Below, piece after piece: positions 41,993 through 62,352 of a stretch of 64,000 nucleotides of DNA. A program made the position numbers and the translations under genes. The notes under the pieces were generated by a model. That model searched no databases. It was not told the DNA's origin and saw only the letters and a list, made by a program, of their open reading frames with translations. The DNA is from Diplosphaera chodatii (Eukaryota; Chlorophyta; Trebouxiophyceae; Prasiolales; Stichococcaceae), in NCBI GenBank assembly GCA_032358165.1, contig JAALGY010000036.1, forward strand, positions 434,001-498,000, given 5' to 3'. Position 1 is the stretch's first letter. Every line of letters begins with the position of its first letter.

Positions 41993-43142
41993 ATGAGTGA
42001 CTGGGACCTGCTGGGCGTGCCACGCAACGCGAGCAGGGAACAGGTGCACTTTTGGGCAACGCAATCAAATCAAATACACGGGTATTACTGTGTTGATTTG
42101 CAGCACAACATACCGGTTGCCTCGCGGTGGTGCACCGCCATTGTTGCGCACGCCGCGTGCCTGTGTGCTGCGCCGTGTGGCAACATGTGTCTGAGGGTCT
42201 CCTGAAACTGTGCAGGTCAAGACCGCTTACCGCAAACTTTGCCTGCAGCACCACCCGGACCTGTTTCAGGGGCAGCAGCGGGGAGAGGCGGAGGCGCGCT
42301 TCAGGACGATATCGGACGCCTACAACAGGCTGCACTCAGGTGTGCCAGTATGTTCAGCAGCCAGGGCCACGCACAGCCAACCCAGCGTATTGCCCAATGT
42401 CGAAGTGCTACAGTGCTTTAGGATCACAACCATGACTGGCCCTGCTATCATGCGCAGGCCAAACTCGGTCACAGCAACCCCGTAGCGCTGGTGAGCATTT
42501 GCTTGGTGGTCGGAGCGCTGTGGACCTCGAAACTTAGGCCTCGGCTGCTTGAGCTCCTGGCTGCTTTATATGCTGCACATATCTTGGTGCGATGCATCCG
42601 ACCAACCTGCTGCAGGTACATCGTATAGGCACGCGTACCGCTGGTCACACCTCCCGCAGCAGCGCTTCACCAATGGCATGGTGGCAAGCGCGCTGTGTGT
42701 GCCGCTCGTGCTGACGGGCATCTACTTTGCCAGGTGGGATGCTGTGCCTGCGTCAGGTTGCCTCCATAGGAATCGGCAGGGCCTGTGTGGTATGTGAGGA
42801 AGTGTCTTGAGGGACCGGGTTGATTTGGCTGGTGTCACTGCTCATGTTACACGGTGACACTGTGGCACAATCGCACACGTTACTCAAGCACAGCACCTCG
42901 AGCTCAGCTATGCAAACAGGCAACAATCCCTGTTGACCCTGGTGCCATGCAGCACCAGCGAACGGGTAGAGGATGGGTTTGGCCGCCCCAATGGCCTCCT
43001 GCAGCCGCCCGTCAACCCTTTCCTCGCGGATGCTTGGAAGGCGCGCGAGCATCACTCGTCACTGTTTCGCCGCACTTATACCAGCGGTCGCAGCCCCGCA
43101 GCAGAGGCAGCGACAGTGACAGACAAGCAGCAGCCTGACTGA
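41993..43142 (+). CDS. Short J-domain (DnaJ) protein with one membrane segment
   Basis: Co-chaperone that stimulates an Hsp70 partner. Four exons join in phase (41993-42043, 42216-42339, 42616-42733, 42953-43142) to give 160 residues. The J-domain occupies the first roughly 58: MSDWDLLGVPRNASREQ, then VKTAYRKLCLQHHPDLF with the essential HPD, and RFRTISDAYNRLHS. A hydrophobic helix NGMVASALCVPLVLTGIYFA follows near residue 80, then a soluble C-terminal part with NPFLADAWKAREHHSSLFRR. It lacks the Gly/Phe and zinc-finger regions, so it is a class III (DNAJC) protein. The N-terminus is not a clear transit peptide; the membrane location is inferred. An unusual Hsp70 lies 16-20 kb away, but no functional link is implied. 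Confidence 0.9.
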
Positions 43143-44005
43143 GTGTCAGGAACGAAACTGCTTCATGGCAGGCAGGAGCCGAGACTGCTGGTCACGTTTG
43201 TGGTGTGATTGTACCATCAATTGGAGTGGTTTCTGGCAACTTAGTGACTTTCAGTTTCAGTAAGGTCTCAGTAGGAATAGGTTGTTTGGTGAAGAGTGAG
43301 CGTCGAGCAATGTGGCAGGCAAACACTTGTGCAGCGCCTGCACGGGCGTAGGTGGCTGTCCTGTCCACAAACTCACTTGATCATACCAAACGTGCCTGAG
43401 TCATTTGACAACGCCACCGCGTTGGCAGCGCTGCATCTCGCACAGCACGAAAATATCATGCACAGGCGCGTCGTGCAGTCAGTAGTGTAGGTCAAGCACC
43501 AGACTACGGCGTACATGAAGGTTGCAAGTGTTCACCCGCTGACTGGCGGTCTGAATCAGACAGATGCCGCTAAGTAGTCAACAGGCTCATAACCACATGA
43601 ACTGCGCTGCATATATGCAAACCTGCTTGACGCCAATCTGATTGCTGTAGATGATGGCAGGCTGTAAATTGCATGTTTCTGGCTGGGCAGACTGCTCTGT
43701 TGCAGCTGTAAGCAACTGTGAAGGTTGGCCAGATTTGCACCAGACTGTACCAACTGCTGTAACCATGCGCATAAGTCACAATTGACCCCTTCGGCGGCTT
43801 TCTGTAATTTTATAAGAGCTTATTCAAGCTTCGGCCAGCAAGGTGCTTATGCTTCTTGGGTGTGACCTGTAATGGACGCCGGAGGAGGCATCGCGAGGTG
43901 GTGTCGAGGTGTCGACGTCCGGAAGACGACCCCCCAAGGAGGCTCCGGAGGCGTGGCCAGGCGCACATGGCCTCAGCAGCTGCCGCACAGCGCCCACGCT
44001 GCCCC
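43143..44005. other. Convergent 3' gap, J-protein/RRM protein
   Basis: 863 bp, the longest gap in the window. No open frame with coding character, no repeat family, no RNA gene recognised. Confidence 0.5.
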
Positions 44006-47000
44006 CTAGTAGCCCCGGCTGTAGGCGCCCGGCGGGTGCACAGCAGGCGGCGGGCCCCTGATGGGTGGCGGCCGGCCGCCATAGTTGCCGGCGTAGGGAT
44101 CAGAGCCGCCGCCGTGGATCGGGAACAGCGGCGCTGCCGGGGCTGAATGATAGTCGCCGCCGCCGCCGCCGCCGCTGCCTTGCGGGGGACCAGCCTGCAG
44201 CGCCTGTGCAGGGTAGCCCCAGCTTGGCGGGGGTCCGCCAGAGTAGGGCGGCAGCGCTGGGGGCGGGTCGGCAGGGGGCGGGCCTGCAGGGGTGACAGAC
44301 AGAACACTCGGTGTGCCAGCCATATTGCGAGCTGCATGTAGCAGGCCATACACAGGGGTTGTACGGAGCCACCACCAAAGAAGCTCAGCTGATAGACGTA
44401 AGCAAGACCTACCACAAGCACACGCGGAGGGGAGCGTACAAAGCATCACCTGAGGGTGGCGGCGCTGCACCATTTGGTGGCACCGCGCCGTACATGGCGC
44501 CGCCCGCCGGTGGCGCCCCATGGCTGCCTGCTGGCGGTGCTGCATAGCCGCTGGGAGGCTGGTAGCTGTTGGGCGGCGGGTGCTGCACCGCAGCGGGCGG
44601 CTGCGTCTGCCACTCGGGGCCTGTGCTGTATGATGGCTGCCCATAGTGCTGCTGCAGGTCCGGGTCCTGCCATGATGAATACCAGCTTCATAACCCCATG
44701 ACGTCTCGTACAGGGTCCCGCTCATGCATGGTCACCAGCACATTCTCATGACCAGTTGACATGCTGTGTTTCTCGGTACCATCAGGAGCGGTTACCTGGT
44801 AGGGCTGCGCAGCTGAGTAGCTGTGCGCGGCCGGGGCATAGCCGCTGTCGTAGCCCTGCTGCACTGGCTGCGGCTGCCCAAATGCCGGCTGAGCAGCATA
44901 CTGGTCAGCTGGCGGCGGCACGTATCCACTCTCCTGTCCGTAGCTGCCCTGCTGCCCGGAGTATTGCTGAGTGCTGTACTGCGGCTGGGCGCCATACTGC
45001 GGCTGCTGGTACTGTGGCTGCTGGTACTGTGGCAGCTGGTACTGCTGCTGCTGGATGTGCTGCGGCTGCTCGCTATGCTGCGGTGCATAGGTCCCGCCAT
45101 AGCTGCCACCTGCAGGCGCCTGCAGATGGGGAAGCCCGCATCTGATGTCAGGCTGCTATTCTCCCGTAGAAGTGTGGCAGGATGAGCGAGGTATCTAGCC
45201 CGTGAGGTATGCGCACCTGCTGGCTGCCTGACACACGCTGCTGCCAGGCGCGCTGCGCCGCCTGCTGTGCCGCCTGCACCGCCTGCTGATCCACCACGGG
45301 CGGGCCGGCTGCCATTGGTGCTCCGCCTGTCCAGCATGGCAAGCAGCCCAAGTCAGTGTCCACTGCATTCCGTCTTGGGCCAGCCTCACCACGATGCTCT
45401 GACAGTGCGCCTGGCTGCTGGGCTTGGCGACGCACCCGATCCGGCACCCACAGTGCCGTATTGGTGAGGGGGCACATGACAACACCAGCTTGGCCAGCAG
45501 CTGATGAGCACGCCATAGATCAGCGTCTGTCAAAGGCCTTGCACTACTGCAGCCCAGTGCTCATGGTCAGCCCGCACCAGCCGCGCCGTAGCCGGGCTGC
45601 TGGCCGCCGGGAGCATTCGGCACCCAGCTGCCGTCCGGCCGCCGCGCCTTCTGCATCGACCTGTCCATCCACTTCACCACCTGCACGAAGTATGACACAC
45701 CACCTTGTGTGGGGGCGCTCGATGGCTATGAGCGAGATGGGCCGGTGCAGCGTTGCTGCCTGACGAAGCATCAGGCTCGACACATCCTGTGCACCGCCAC
45801 GCAGCCCTGGCACCCGCAAGGTCTACCCACACTGTGGTGCAGACGGAGCTGATTCAGGTGCTTGGTCACCATGGGATCGTGGAAGTTGGGCCACATGTAC
45901 ACGCCGTCCAGCGCCAGAATGGCGTCCGCCGCCGACTGGTGGTCCGCAAAGGTCGCCAGGCCGCATCCCTGCAAAAGCGCCCAACGTGACGTGCTGAACC
46001 GTTTGTGTCGGCAGGAACCTTGCGGCCATCGCGCAGCGGATGTGACCTGGACACACATGCTGATGCAGCACACTGCAGCAGTGCAACACTGAATGCGTGA
46101 AGCCCGAATGGCGACGTGCAGCCTGCGCCACACCTTGTGGTGCTGCGCGCCGGATGCCTTGAACAGGACCACATCCTCCACGGCGCCCAGGCCCGCGAAA
46201 AGCGCCATGACATCCGCCTCGGTTGCCGCCCGTGGCACTTTGGCAAAGAAGACCTGCGCAAGGCATGCCTGAGTATACTTCCGCTTCCAATCTGATACTG
46301 GAGGACCCTGTGTCATGGGTGAGGACAGCACTCGAGGCGTCTGCCACCGCGTAACACTTGAGCTCACGCAGAATGGGAGTCTGTGGGGTGCCACACACCT
46401 GACGCTCAGGCTCGGGTTCGCCAGCAAATTTGCGCTTCAGCGCGGCCCGCCGCTCGGGGTCTGCCCAGCTCACCGTCAGCGGCTGCGTGACATCCTGCAA
46501 TTGTGCAGAGCAGGTACCATCACAAGCACCATCTGTACCTGCACGCGGTCACCATGGAATGGGCATGAAATAGTCGCTGCCCCACAGATGTAGCTGGACT
46601 GGAAGCAGCACGACCTGGGGTTATGTTCAATCCACCTGCAGGGTGAGTGCACCGCTGAGCGCGTTCATGGCATTTTGCGCCTGCTCCTGGCTCTTGAATG
46701 TCACGAAGCCGCAACCCTTGCTCAACCCCGTCACTTTATCTGGGAATAGGTTTGTCTCCTCAATCTGCATAACCACCACATAAACTTGGAGCTAGGCCCT
46801 GTACAACCTACAATGTTTTAATTTATTGGTGGTGTACCTTACATCAGTGCCCCGCTGCACAGGGTGGTTGCCTGCAGGTTCGGAGAAATGCCGTAGGCGA
46901 AAGCAGTCAGGATTCAGACCTCGCCGTAGGGTGAGAACGCGGCGTCGATGGTCTCCTTGACCACGCCGGGCGGGCCTCGCGTGAAGAACACGCGGCGGCG

Positions 47001-47642
47001 GTCCACCTCGCTCAGCGTGGGCGCCGGGCCCGCGGTCACCGGCCGGCGAGCATCGGTGCCGGGCCGGTTTGCAAAGCGCACCTGTGCAAGCAGAATAATA
47101 GGGCGTCCAAAACTCTTCAAATGAAGCCTCCCTCAGCAGCAGGAAGATGCCTGCTTTCCTGCATTGTCGACTCGCTGCGGTGGTCGTCCAAGACACTGCC
47201 ACTGGGCTGACCCGCAGGTTGTAGGGCCCGCCAGGCAGGATGACTTGGTTGTCGAGCGCTGAAATTGACGCCATGGCGGCATCGTAGGTTGAGAAGTTGA
47301 CGAAGGCGCAGCCGCGTGACAGCCCCGTGCCGCCCTTCTCAATCAAGATCACGGTCGACTCGATGGGTCCAAACTGCAGCCCAGCATCAGCCACTGAGGA
47401 TGCAAGTGTCAGCTTCCCGCCTTTGCTGCAAGCCGATGCACGTAGCTCTCTTCCGTCCCGTAGATAGAACATTTCGAGACGGCGGGTACGTGCAGGCGCA
47501 CCCTGTCAAAGTACGGTTGCAGGTCCTCAGCGGTGAAGTTTTTTGGGACGCCCGCGCAGTAGACCTTGAAAGGCGGTCCAGCAGCAGCCTGGCTGTCACC
47601 GCCGCTGGCAAGTGGCGCCGGCTGCGTCGCTAGTTGTGCCAT
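44006..47642 (-). CDS. Three-RRM RNA-binding protein (CELF/FCA-like) with Q/Y/P/G-rich tail
   Basis: ATG 47642-47640 (MAQLATQPAPLASGG). RRM1 has RNP2 FKVYCAGVP and RNP1 RGCAFVNF, followed by SALDNQVILPGGPYNLRV and VRFANRPG. RRM2 starts RRRVFFTRGPPGVVKETIDA with RNP1 GCGFVTF, then SWADPERRAALKRKFAGEPE. RRM3 is VFFAKVPRAATEADVMALFA with GCGLATF and VVKWMDRSMQKARRPDGSWV. The ILPGG and ADPER ends resemble CELF and FCA proteins that control splicing and polyadenylation. From about 45600 to 44009 the tail is low complexity: QYQQPQ/YGQ repeats, then Pro/Gly/Tyr-rich to PGAYSRGY at TAG 44008-44006. Such tails often drive condensate formation (inference). No WW domain was found, unlike plant FCA. PsaO follows about 0.7 kb upstream on the same strand. 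Confidence 0.88.
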
Positions 47643-48377
47643 CGCCTTGAGACGATGCAGCGATCCGCAGCGACGAGCTGCTACCGCTGCACCTTAATCT
47701 GCTATGCTGGCGGCACAGAGCACAAAGAAGCCAACTCCATGGTGTTGTCTCGACATGCATTCATTTTGTCTTAGCGTTGAACGATCCTGACGATACATAT
47801 CATGGATCGGCTAGCATGCGGAGCAGCGCTGGATGGTGGAAAGCATGATACTGAGTGGACAACGTGAATGAAGCGTCAGGAGTACGTTTCCTGTCCGTCA
47901 CAGCAATGAAAGGATTGATGATATCGCTGAGCAGACATCTATCATCAGCAGCAGATTGTCGCAAGTCATGCAATCGTGACTTGAGGGTTGCCACGGTCGC
48001 TACAGTAGGTTGCCACCCGGGAAGCATGCAAAGTGCGATGAGTGTCCCTGAGGCACACATACCAAGTTTTAACACAGGTAGGAGCCACAGGAAGCGTGAC
48101 GATAGCTTATCACCAGGGTTAAAGTGGTCTCGGGCGCATTGCGACGTCTCGCTTGTATGATGTGCTCGTGAACATTCTGCCGGACCGATCATTACAGTTG
48201 GCATGCAGCACTTGCATACAGCATGCAAAAAGTGCCCCAATCGATGCAATGAGACCAACTGGCCACCATGGAAAGATTGCAATACAAAATTTGTTGCGGG
48301 CGCAACGAAGATGCTCCGTCACCGGCCCCAGCTGCTCTTCTCCAGTTTCCTGAACCGCCACAAGCGGTGGCTGCCGC
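47643..48377. other. Intergenic, PsaO to RRM protein
   Basis: 735 bp, AT-richer than neighbours. A minus-strand open frame of about 160 codons begins only at a TTG and has no recognisable features, so it is not called. Confidence 0.5.
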
Positions 48378-48791
48378 TCAGTCAAAGTACCCCTGCTTCC
48401 GGCCCTGAACACCGATCTGGCCGAGGGTGAGCGCCAGGAAGAGGCCGACGTGCCATGTGATCAGGTACAGCCAGAACTTGTCGCCGAGCGCGGGGCCGGT
48501 GGGGAAGTGCGACAGCTCCTGGCCGATGGACTGCGTGAAGGCGCCGAAGAGCGACTGGCCGCCCAGAGCCGCAACCGGAATGTTGCTGGGGATGACCCAC
48601 CCTGCGACCGAGGCGCCCACCACAAGTGGGTCCTTCGGCAGCCAGCCCTTGGGATATTCAGAGCCAGTTGTCGCTGCAATCGTGGTTGTGCGGACCGCCT
48701 TGAAAGCTGTGCGGCGCGCGCTCAGCACGCGGGAGCCAGCGAGGCTGGGTGCCTGGAGGCGGGAGCCCGCGAGGCCTGCGACAGCGACCAT
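48378..48791 (-). CDS. PSAO: Photosystem I subunit O (PsaO)
   Basis: Single-exon gene of 137 residues, the only clearly intronless gene here. ATG 48791-48789 (MVAVAGLAGSRLQAPSLAGS) starts a classical chloroplast transit peptide with TTTIAATTG near the processing site. An in-frame ATG at 48884 would add 31 residues lacking transit character. The mature protein has WLPKDPLVVGASVAGWVIPS (helix 1), IGQELSHFPTGPALGDKFW (luminal/stromal loop with HFPTGPAL, a PsaO hallmark) and LITWHVGLFLALTLGQIGVQ, ending GRKQGYFD. PsaO sits at the PsaH/PsaL side of PSI and helps balance excitation and dock LHCII (family knowledge). It marks the organism as a green-lineage phototroph. Confidence 0.95.
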   Translation of the reverse strand: MVAVAGLAGSRLQAPSLAGSRVLSARRTAFKAVRTTTIAATTGSEYPKGWLPKDPLVVGASVAGWVIPSNIPVAALGGQSLFGAFTQSIGQELSHFPTGPALGDKFWLYLITWHVGLFLALTLGQIGVQGRKQGYFD

Positions 48792-49346
48792 TCTGCGGCG
48801 ATCTGAGCTCTGGTTGAGGTGATATCGGATGTACAGCGTTCGACAGTGATGGCAAGCGGCTGCGCGCGCCGGGGTGCACCTCATCCTGTTGGCCCGCGAG
48901 ATCGCGCTGCTTCCGCCAAGGCAGTACGAAGCACTTGGCTGAACGGCCCCCCTGCAGCATTTTGACCAGCAAACACGGCTGAAGTGCAGAAGAGATTAGC
49001 GTTTGCAACCTGGTCACGCGTGCTACGAAGTATCGTGAAGCTGCAAGCTCAAAGCGATGCTGGCCCTGCCGCAGCGGACGGCCTCGCCTCTGACAGGGGC
49101 CCTGCGGGCCTGTTGGCCGCCCTGTGCAGCCCGACAGCAGGCACGCAGGACGTCGGCACAGGCCCGCACCACGGCACACAGGCAGGCTCGATGCTCATGT
49201 CCGATGATGATGCACGTAAAGCGTGACGCTGTGAGGACATCACGTCAATTGCCAGGTGCTGTAGATCCACCTCACAGTGACGGCACCGTCGATGCATCTG
49301 CAGGCGGCACCAGGCAGCAGCCAGCAGGGGGTCGGCTGGCCAGAGC
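48792..49346. other. Divergent promoter region, PsaO/Maf
   Basis: 555 bp between divergent starts. Light-regulated elements for PsaO may lie here, but none is identifiable by eye. Confidence 0.5.
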
Positions 49347-50615
49347 ATGGCAACCGCAACTGCAGACCAGCAAACGGAGGACACCGCGGGCGCGGTGGAC
49401 CCCCAGGAGCGGCAGCAGGCAGAGGGAAACGGTGCCGCTCTCCCGCAGCGGAAGGCAGCGCAGCAGCCGGAGGGGTCGCATCAGGCGGCCCAGCGGTCGG
49501 CCTGGGCATCGCAGTCGATCATCCTCGGCTCACAGAGCGCCTCTCGACGAGGTTCGTGCTGGCTTGACACACGGAGCATCCTGCAGGTGTTCCAGCCGCT
49601 CGCCACCCTGCAGTGTCAGCTGTTGTGACGGACAGGTGCACAGCCTTGTTCTCTGCTGCAGCGATAATGGACGAGCTGGCGGAGCAGCTCGGCTTCAGCT
49701 ACAGCACGGTGGCAGCGGGGATTGACGAGAAGCTGATACGTGACGATGACCCTGAGGAACTGGTGATGAGGCTCGCGCATGCAAAGGCCATGGCAATTGC
49801 TGAGCGGTGGCAGGAGGATGGAGCCATGCCTTCCGAAGGTACGCGCTGGTCCGCCCCAAGGCCATGGTAGCATGCCCTAGCATGCAGCGTGCATCATTGG
49901 TCCACATGTGTACGCTGCTCAGATGCCACATGCCTTCGTACACCTGTTCCTGCAGGCTTACTTATCACATGCGACCAGGTCGTCCTCTGCGATGGCCAGG
50001 TCCTGGAGAAGCCAGAGGACGAGGAGCAGGTGAGATCACTACCAGCATTGCCCGCTGTCCGACATGCGCCGTCATGTGATGAGTGAATGACGGTCATACA
50101 ATGGTGAAGGAGTGTGGCCTTGATCCCCTGCAGGCGCGGCAGTACATCAGGGGCTACTCTGACAACTCTGCACAGACAGTTGGCGCGGTCCGTGTCTCGA
50201 ATCTCGCCACGGGCCGCTCCATCGCAAGCACCGACACCTGCGAGGTGGGGCCGAAACCGCGTGCACTTTGCACAGCTGGACACCTAGATGCTGCCAGCGC
50301 CTGCGCGCTATGATAGTGCTGAGAGGCGTGCTCTCCACGGAACGTCGCATGCCGCCAGCCCCATTGTTGCGCTGTGCTGCACTTGCGCAGGTGCAGTTCG
50401 GCACCATCTCGGAGGAAATTGTGGATCAGCTGGTGGCCGAGGAGGCGACATACAGCTGCGCCGGCGGCCTCATGGTGGAGCACCCACTTGTGGCACCCCT
50501 CATCACGGCGCAATTTGGGGAGCAGGCGTCCATCATGGGGCTGCCCAAGGGCATGACGCTGGAGCTTCTGCACAAGGCAGCACTGATGGGCGGGCCAAAG
50601 CGAACAGTGAAGTGA
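49347..50615 (+). CDS. Maf-like nucleoside triphosphate pyrophosphatase
   Basis: House-cleaning enzyme that hydrolyses non-canonical or excess nucleotides to monophosphates. Five exons join in phase (49347-49551, 49662-49838, 49956-50029, 50134-50244, 50391-50615) to give 263 residues. A Gln/Ala-rich N-terminal extension of about 50 residues (MATATADQQTEDTAGAVDPQ) precedes the Maf core: IILGSQSASRR (phosphate-binding Ser/Arg loop), DEKLIRDDDPEELVMRLAHA (signature of bacterial and plant Maf), LLITCDQVVLCDGQVLEKP (catalytic Asp), then a Thr/Ser-rich strand and ATYSCAGGLMVEHPLVAPLI, and ASIMGLPKGMTLELL at the end. The core is full length. Whether the extension is a transit peptide is unclear. 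Divergent from PsaO and convergent with MCM5. Confidence 0.92.
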
Positions 50616-51041
50616 CTTGATCACAGCGGCATGTAGGTGTAGGGCTCTGTTCAGGACCAGCATGTCCAGTCGCCTCAGTGCAAATGTAGCAGGGCCAGGT
50701 TCGATGTTGTAGGCAAGGTGATGACGAAACTTTGAGCAGCTGTTGCCGATTGCCGCGTGAAGTCCATGTATGTAATGCTGGGGCAGCTGTGCAACATGCT
50801 ACCGGGGGCGCCAAAGACGGCATCGTTGCCCGCTTCCAACTTCCCACATGTGTTCTGATCACGAAACCATAAGGACAGAGCAATAGATGTTCCTGCATCG
50901 TCAGTGCCTGCTCGTCTACAGCAGCTACCCACCATGCTTGGGTTTGCAGCGCCGCCTGCCAGAATGTCAAACGCGCCAGACGCGCAGCGGCGTCAGCAGC
51001 TGCGGCGGAAGGTGCCGCTGCCTTGCGCTGGCAGGGCGGGG
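50616..51041. other. Convergent 3' gap, Maf/MCM5
   Basis: 426 bp between convergent stops; nothing recognised. Confidence 0.5.
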
Positions 51042-56017
<4,976 letters not shown>

Positions 56018-56593
56018 GGCGCCTGCCGGGACCGGCCCGCGGCCCAGGCCACCCCGTCGATTGCAAGGTGGTGCTCAAATTCTCACGGGTCGCAGGTATA
56101 GCTTTCTGGGCTGGCTGCGCAGCGTCCTCGGAAACAAAACCAATGCAATTGTATGTGCACAGTCCGTGCTGCAGCGGTGTCGGTGTAGTATCAGCAAACG
56201 GCCTGCAGTCCTGCGCTTCCGTGCGAGCAGAATGCAATTTTGAACGCATGCCTCATGCCAGGATGGCATGACTACCCAAAACCTTAAACCCGCACTTTCC
56301 CGCGAACAGGGCCAGCCGAGCGCAGCGCTTGTGTCTACTCAGCTCGCGATTGCATGACATGAATGACCACAAGGTTTTCCTATTTGCAACCAGGGCCAAC
56401 ATACTGATTGGACCTCCCCGGTGTATCGCTCGCATCGCGAAGTGCTTTGCAGGTTTGGTATTCGCGTAGAACGAGTGGTATCGTCAATCGTGGCGAGCAG
56501 AGACTACACACTCCTGCAATTGGATCAGTGTATATGTAGCTAGCGATGGGGTAACATCAGTACCAGCTCTTTGCACCAAGTTCATTGTCAAAC
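56018..56593. other. Divergent promoter region, MCM5/prolyl hydroxylase
   Basis: 576 bp between divergent starts. No E2F-like site could be picked out confidently; nothing else recognised. Confidence 0.5.
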
Positions 56594-58631
56594 ATGATGC
56601 GGCATGGCCTGGTCGCGGACAGCAGGCGGCCAGCAGGATACTCAGCCACCGTGCTGGTTTGCTGCTGCGCCATAGCGATGGCCGCGGGGGCGCTCTTTTG
56701 CTACCAGTTTGCGTTGGCAGCGACGGTGCGCCACACCGGTACACCCATCGCATCGCATGTGCCGCACGGTGCAGCATCCGCTGGTGCAGTGCCATGATGC
56801 TCGACCTTCATCTGCTGCAGCTCCCAGCAGCGGCGCCCCTGAAGCACGGCCTGCTGCGCCGTTCGGCGCTGGAGCTGCACCGCAAGGCGCCAGTTGTATC
56901 AGACAGCGATGGCAGGGTAGCGGGGGACGTGCCACGCAAGCAGGTGGCTGTACCAGACACCAGCAGGCAGCCGCGCGCGCAGTCGTATGAGGAGGCGGTG
57001 CACTCCTCGGGGCTACTGGACACGAAGCCGGCGGTCAGGGCGGGTGACAGCGGGCACGCCAGCTATGTGATACAGCCCATGCAGCTGTTGTCGCTGTACC
57101 CCAGGTACGACTGGAAGCGTGTGTGGCACAGAGGGACGCTCACCGTTGCACTGCAGCTGCGTGCCCCGGATGACGGGCAGTACGCAAAGTGTTTCACTGT
57201 CTCAGCCGTCTGCTTGTTCCGCTGCAGGGCGTACCTATACCCAGGTAAGCAGTGCTGCGTACTCCCTGTTGGCATGGTCGAAAACACCTGCAAAGTGTCT
57301 CACCTGCACAGCAAAGGGTCGGCCTGCTGACAGACATGGCACCAGGACGCTCGCCTTCGCTGTGAGCAGGGTTCATGGACGCTGAGCGGGCAGATCACAT
57401 TGTAGCGATGGCAAAGAAGCGGTTGGCGCCCTCGGGTCTTGCGCTGCGGAAGGGCGACACAATGGAGAAGCAGCGGTGGGCATTATTTGTTCAGATTCTG
57501 GCCTGTAAAGGCTGTGCAGCGACACAGCATCGTGCTAGAGTGTGAGGTTCATGCGGACCAGTATGGAGTGCCCGGCAGTGGACGCCGTCCAATGGAAGCT
57601 GTGCTGCTCTGTCCAGGGATGTGAGGACGTCCCAGGGCACATTCGTGTCGCGGGATGAGGACCCCGATGGGGTGCTGGCCTGGGTGGAGGAGAAGACAGC
57701 ACAGATCACAGGCATCCCGTCAGGGCACGGCGAAGTGCGGTGCCCTGCTGATGTGACCTGTATGCGTCTGCATGGTGACGGGGGCTTCATGCAGAGGATG
57801 CTGACATCATGCTGGTTGCGGATGCAGCCATTCAACGTGTTGCGCTATGAGAATGGGCAGCACTACGATGCACACTACGATGTGTTTGATCCAGAGTCGT
57901 ATGGGCCGCAGACATCGCAGCGGGTGAGGCAGCTCATGACGTGCACAGGCGCTGCACAGTTGCTTTTCAGTGTATTGCGGCGCACTGCAGGAGGGCTAAT
58001 GCTGGCCTTTCATTGTAACAGCACACGTGCATGATGCCTTTACCGTTGCAGAGCTGTGTACAGCGTTCCACAGACGACGCTACACACATTGCAGATGGTC
58101 ACGCTGCTGTTCTACCTGACGGATGTGGCGGAGGGCGGTGAGACGGTCTTCCCGCTGGAGGGGGCTGACGGCGTGGAGCGCCTCAAGGACCCCGACTTCA
58201 ACTACAGGTGCCCGCCCAGCTCGTCGATCGACCCAGTCAGTGGCAGTCAGCAAAAATCGGGAAAGAGTGTTTTCAGGCAACACGTCTCACAGCATGCGGC
58301 CGGCCGTCGCAGGCGGTGTGATCTGGGGCTGACGGTCAAGCCGCGCAAGGGCGACGCGCTGCTGTTCTACAGCCTGCATGTCAATGGCACGTTCGACAAG
58401 CATGCGCTGCACGGCGGCTGCCCGGTGACGGGGAAGAACGACACCAAATGGGTTGCCACCAAGTGAGTGGCATAATAAGACCTGTGCCGTGTCTGCGCCA
58501 TGCACTATTTGTCCAACAGTTGCAAACGTACTCACGGATTATCAGAAATACAAATTGTTCCTATGGGCGCAGGTGGGTGCGCGACAAATGTTTCTTTGGG
58601 CGGTGTTGACCCGAGCCTGCTGCCGCCCTAG
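56594..58631 (+). CDS. Prolyl 4-hydroxylase, type II membrane protein
   Basis: Fe(II)/2-oxoglutarate dioxygenase that hydroxylates proline, in green algae mainly on cell-wall and secreted glycoproteins in ER/Golgi. ATG 56594 (MMRHGLVADSRRPAGYSATV) leads into one signal-anchor helix, VLVCCCAIAMAAGALFCYQF (about 56655-56715). A stem region follows (ALELHRKAPVVSDSDGRVAG). Catalytic domain: FMDAERADHIVAMAKKRLAP near 57374, RTSQGTFVSRDEDPDGVLAW near 57628, NVLRYENGQHYDAHYDVFDP (Fe ligands His and Asp of the second HYD, about 57873-57881), MVTLLFYLTDVAEGGETVFP near 58096, KPRKGDALLFYSLHVNGTFD near 58340, and KHALHGGCPVTGKNDTKWVA with the distal Fe-binding His and oxoglutarate-binding Lys. The final exon WVRDKCFFGGVDPSLLPP ends at TAG 58629-58631. 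All key residues are present. Confidence 0.93.
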
Positions 58632-58772
58632 ATCTCAGGATATAGTGTCCGCTGCTGTGTTTTGACTAGCGTTGGTTGATTTTGTGACCTCTGGCCAAGA
58701 CAAAACATCTGAAGAAGCTGGAAACAGACACAAGTCTATATGCATGACTGAGGAGCGACACGGCCCATGCTC

Positions 58773-62061
<3,289 letters not shown>

Positions 62062-62352
62062 TGCCACCTAAAATAGGAAGTGAGAAAGTAACGGCGAGCC
62101 AGCTGTGGCACACGGACTGCCATGATTGACGTGGCATGTGTCATGCTGCTGGTACATGCTTTCCAGTCCTGTTGAGTCGCCGGCACATCACTCTTGCATC
62201 CCCCTTTTGGCTTGTGCATGTCTTATCAATCTTGCCTGTGTCCACTCATAGGACATTGGTATCCAGTCCGATCGCTGTGTTGCACCAAGGGACCAGTGGC
62301 AGTGCGCAGCTGAAACTTGCAGCAACAAGCATATCGAGAGCAAGCTGCTCAT
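62062..62352. promoter_or_regulatory. Shared 5' region of divergent Hsp70-like and peroxiredoxin genes
   Basis: Only 291 bp separate the two start codons, so both promoters must overlap or be very compact. I looked for inverted GAA/TTC heat-shock elements and found none convincing. Confidence 0.4.

Noticed and set aside
47800..48282. Open frame of about 160 codons on the minus strand between PsaO and the RRM gene
   Set aside because: Begins only at TTG, has no domain, no codon-bias match and no splice logic; most likely chance in an AT-richer gap.
62062..62352. Search for heat-shock elements in the Hsp70/peroxiredoxin promoter
   Set aside because: Only isolated GAA/TTC words are present, not the three alternating units needed.
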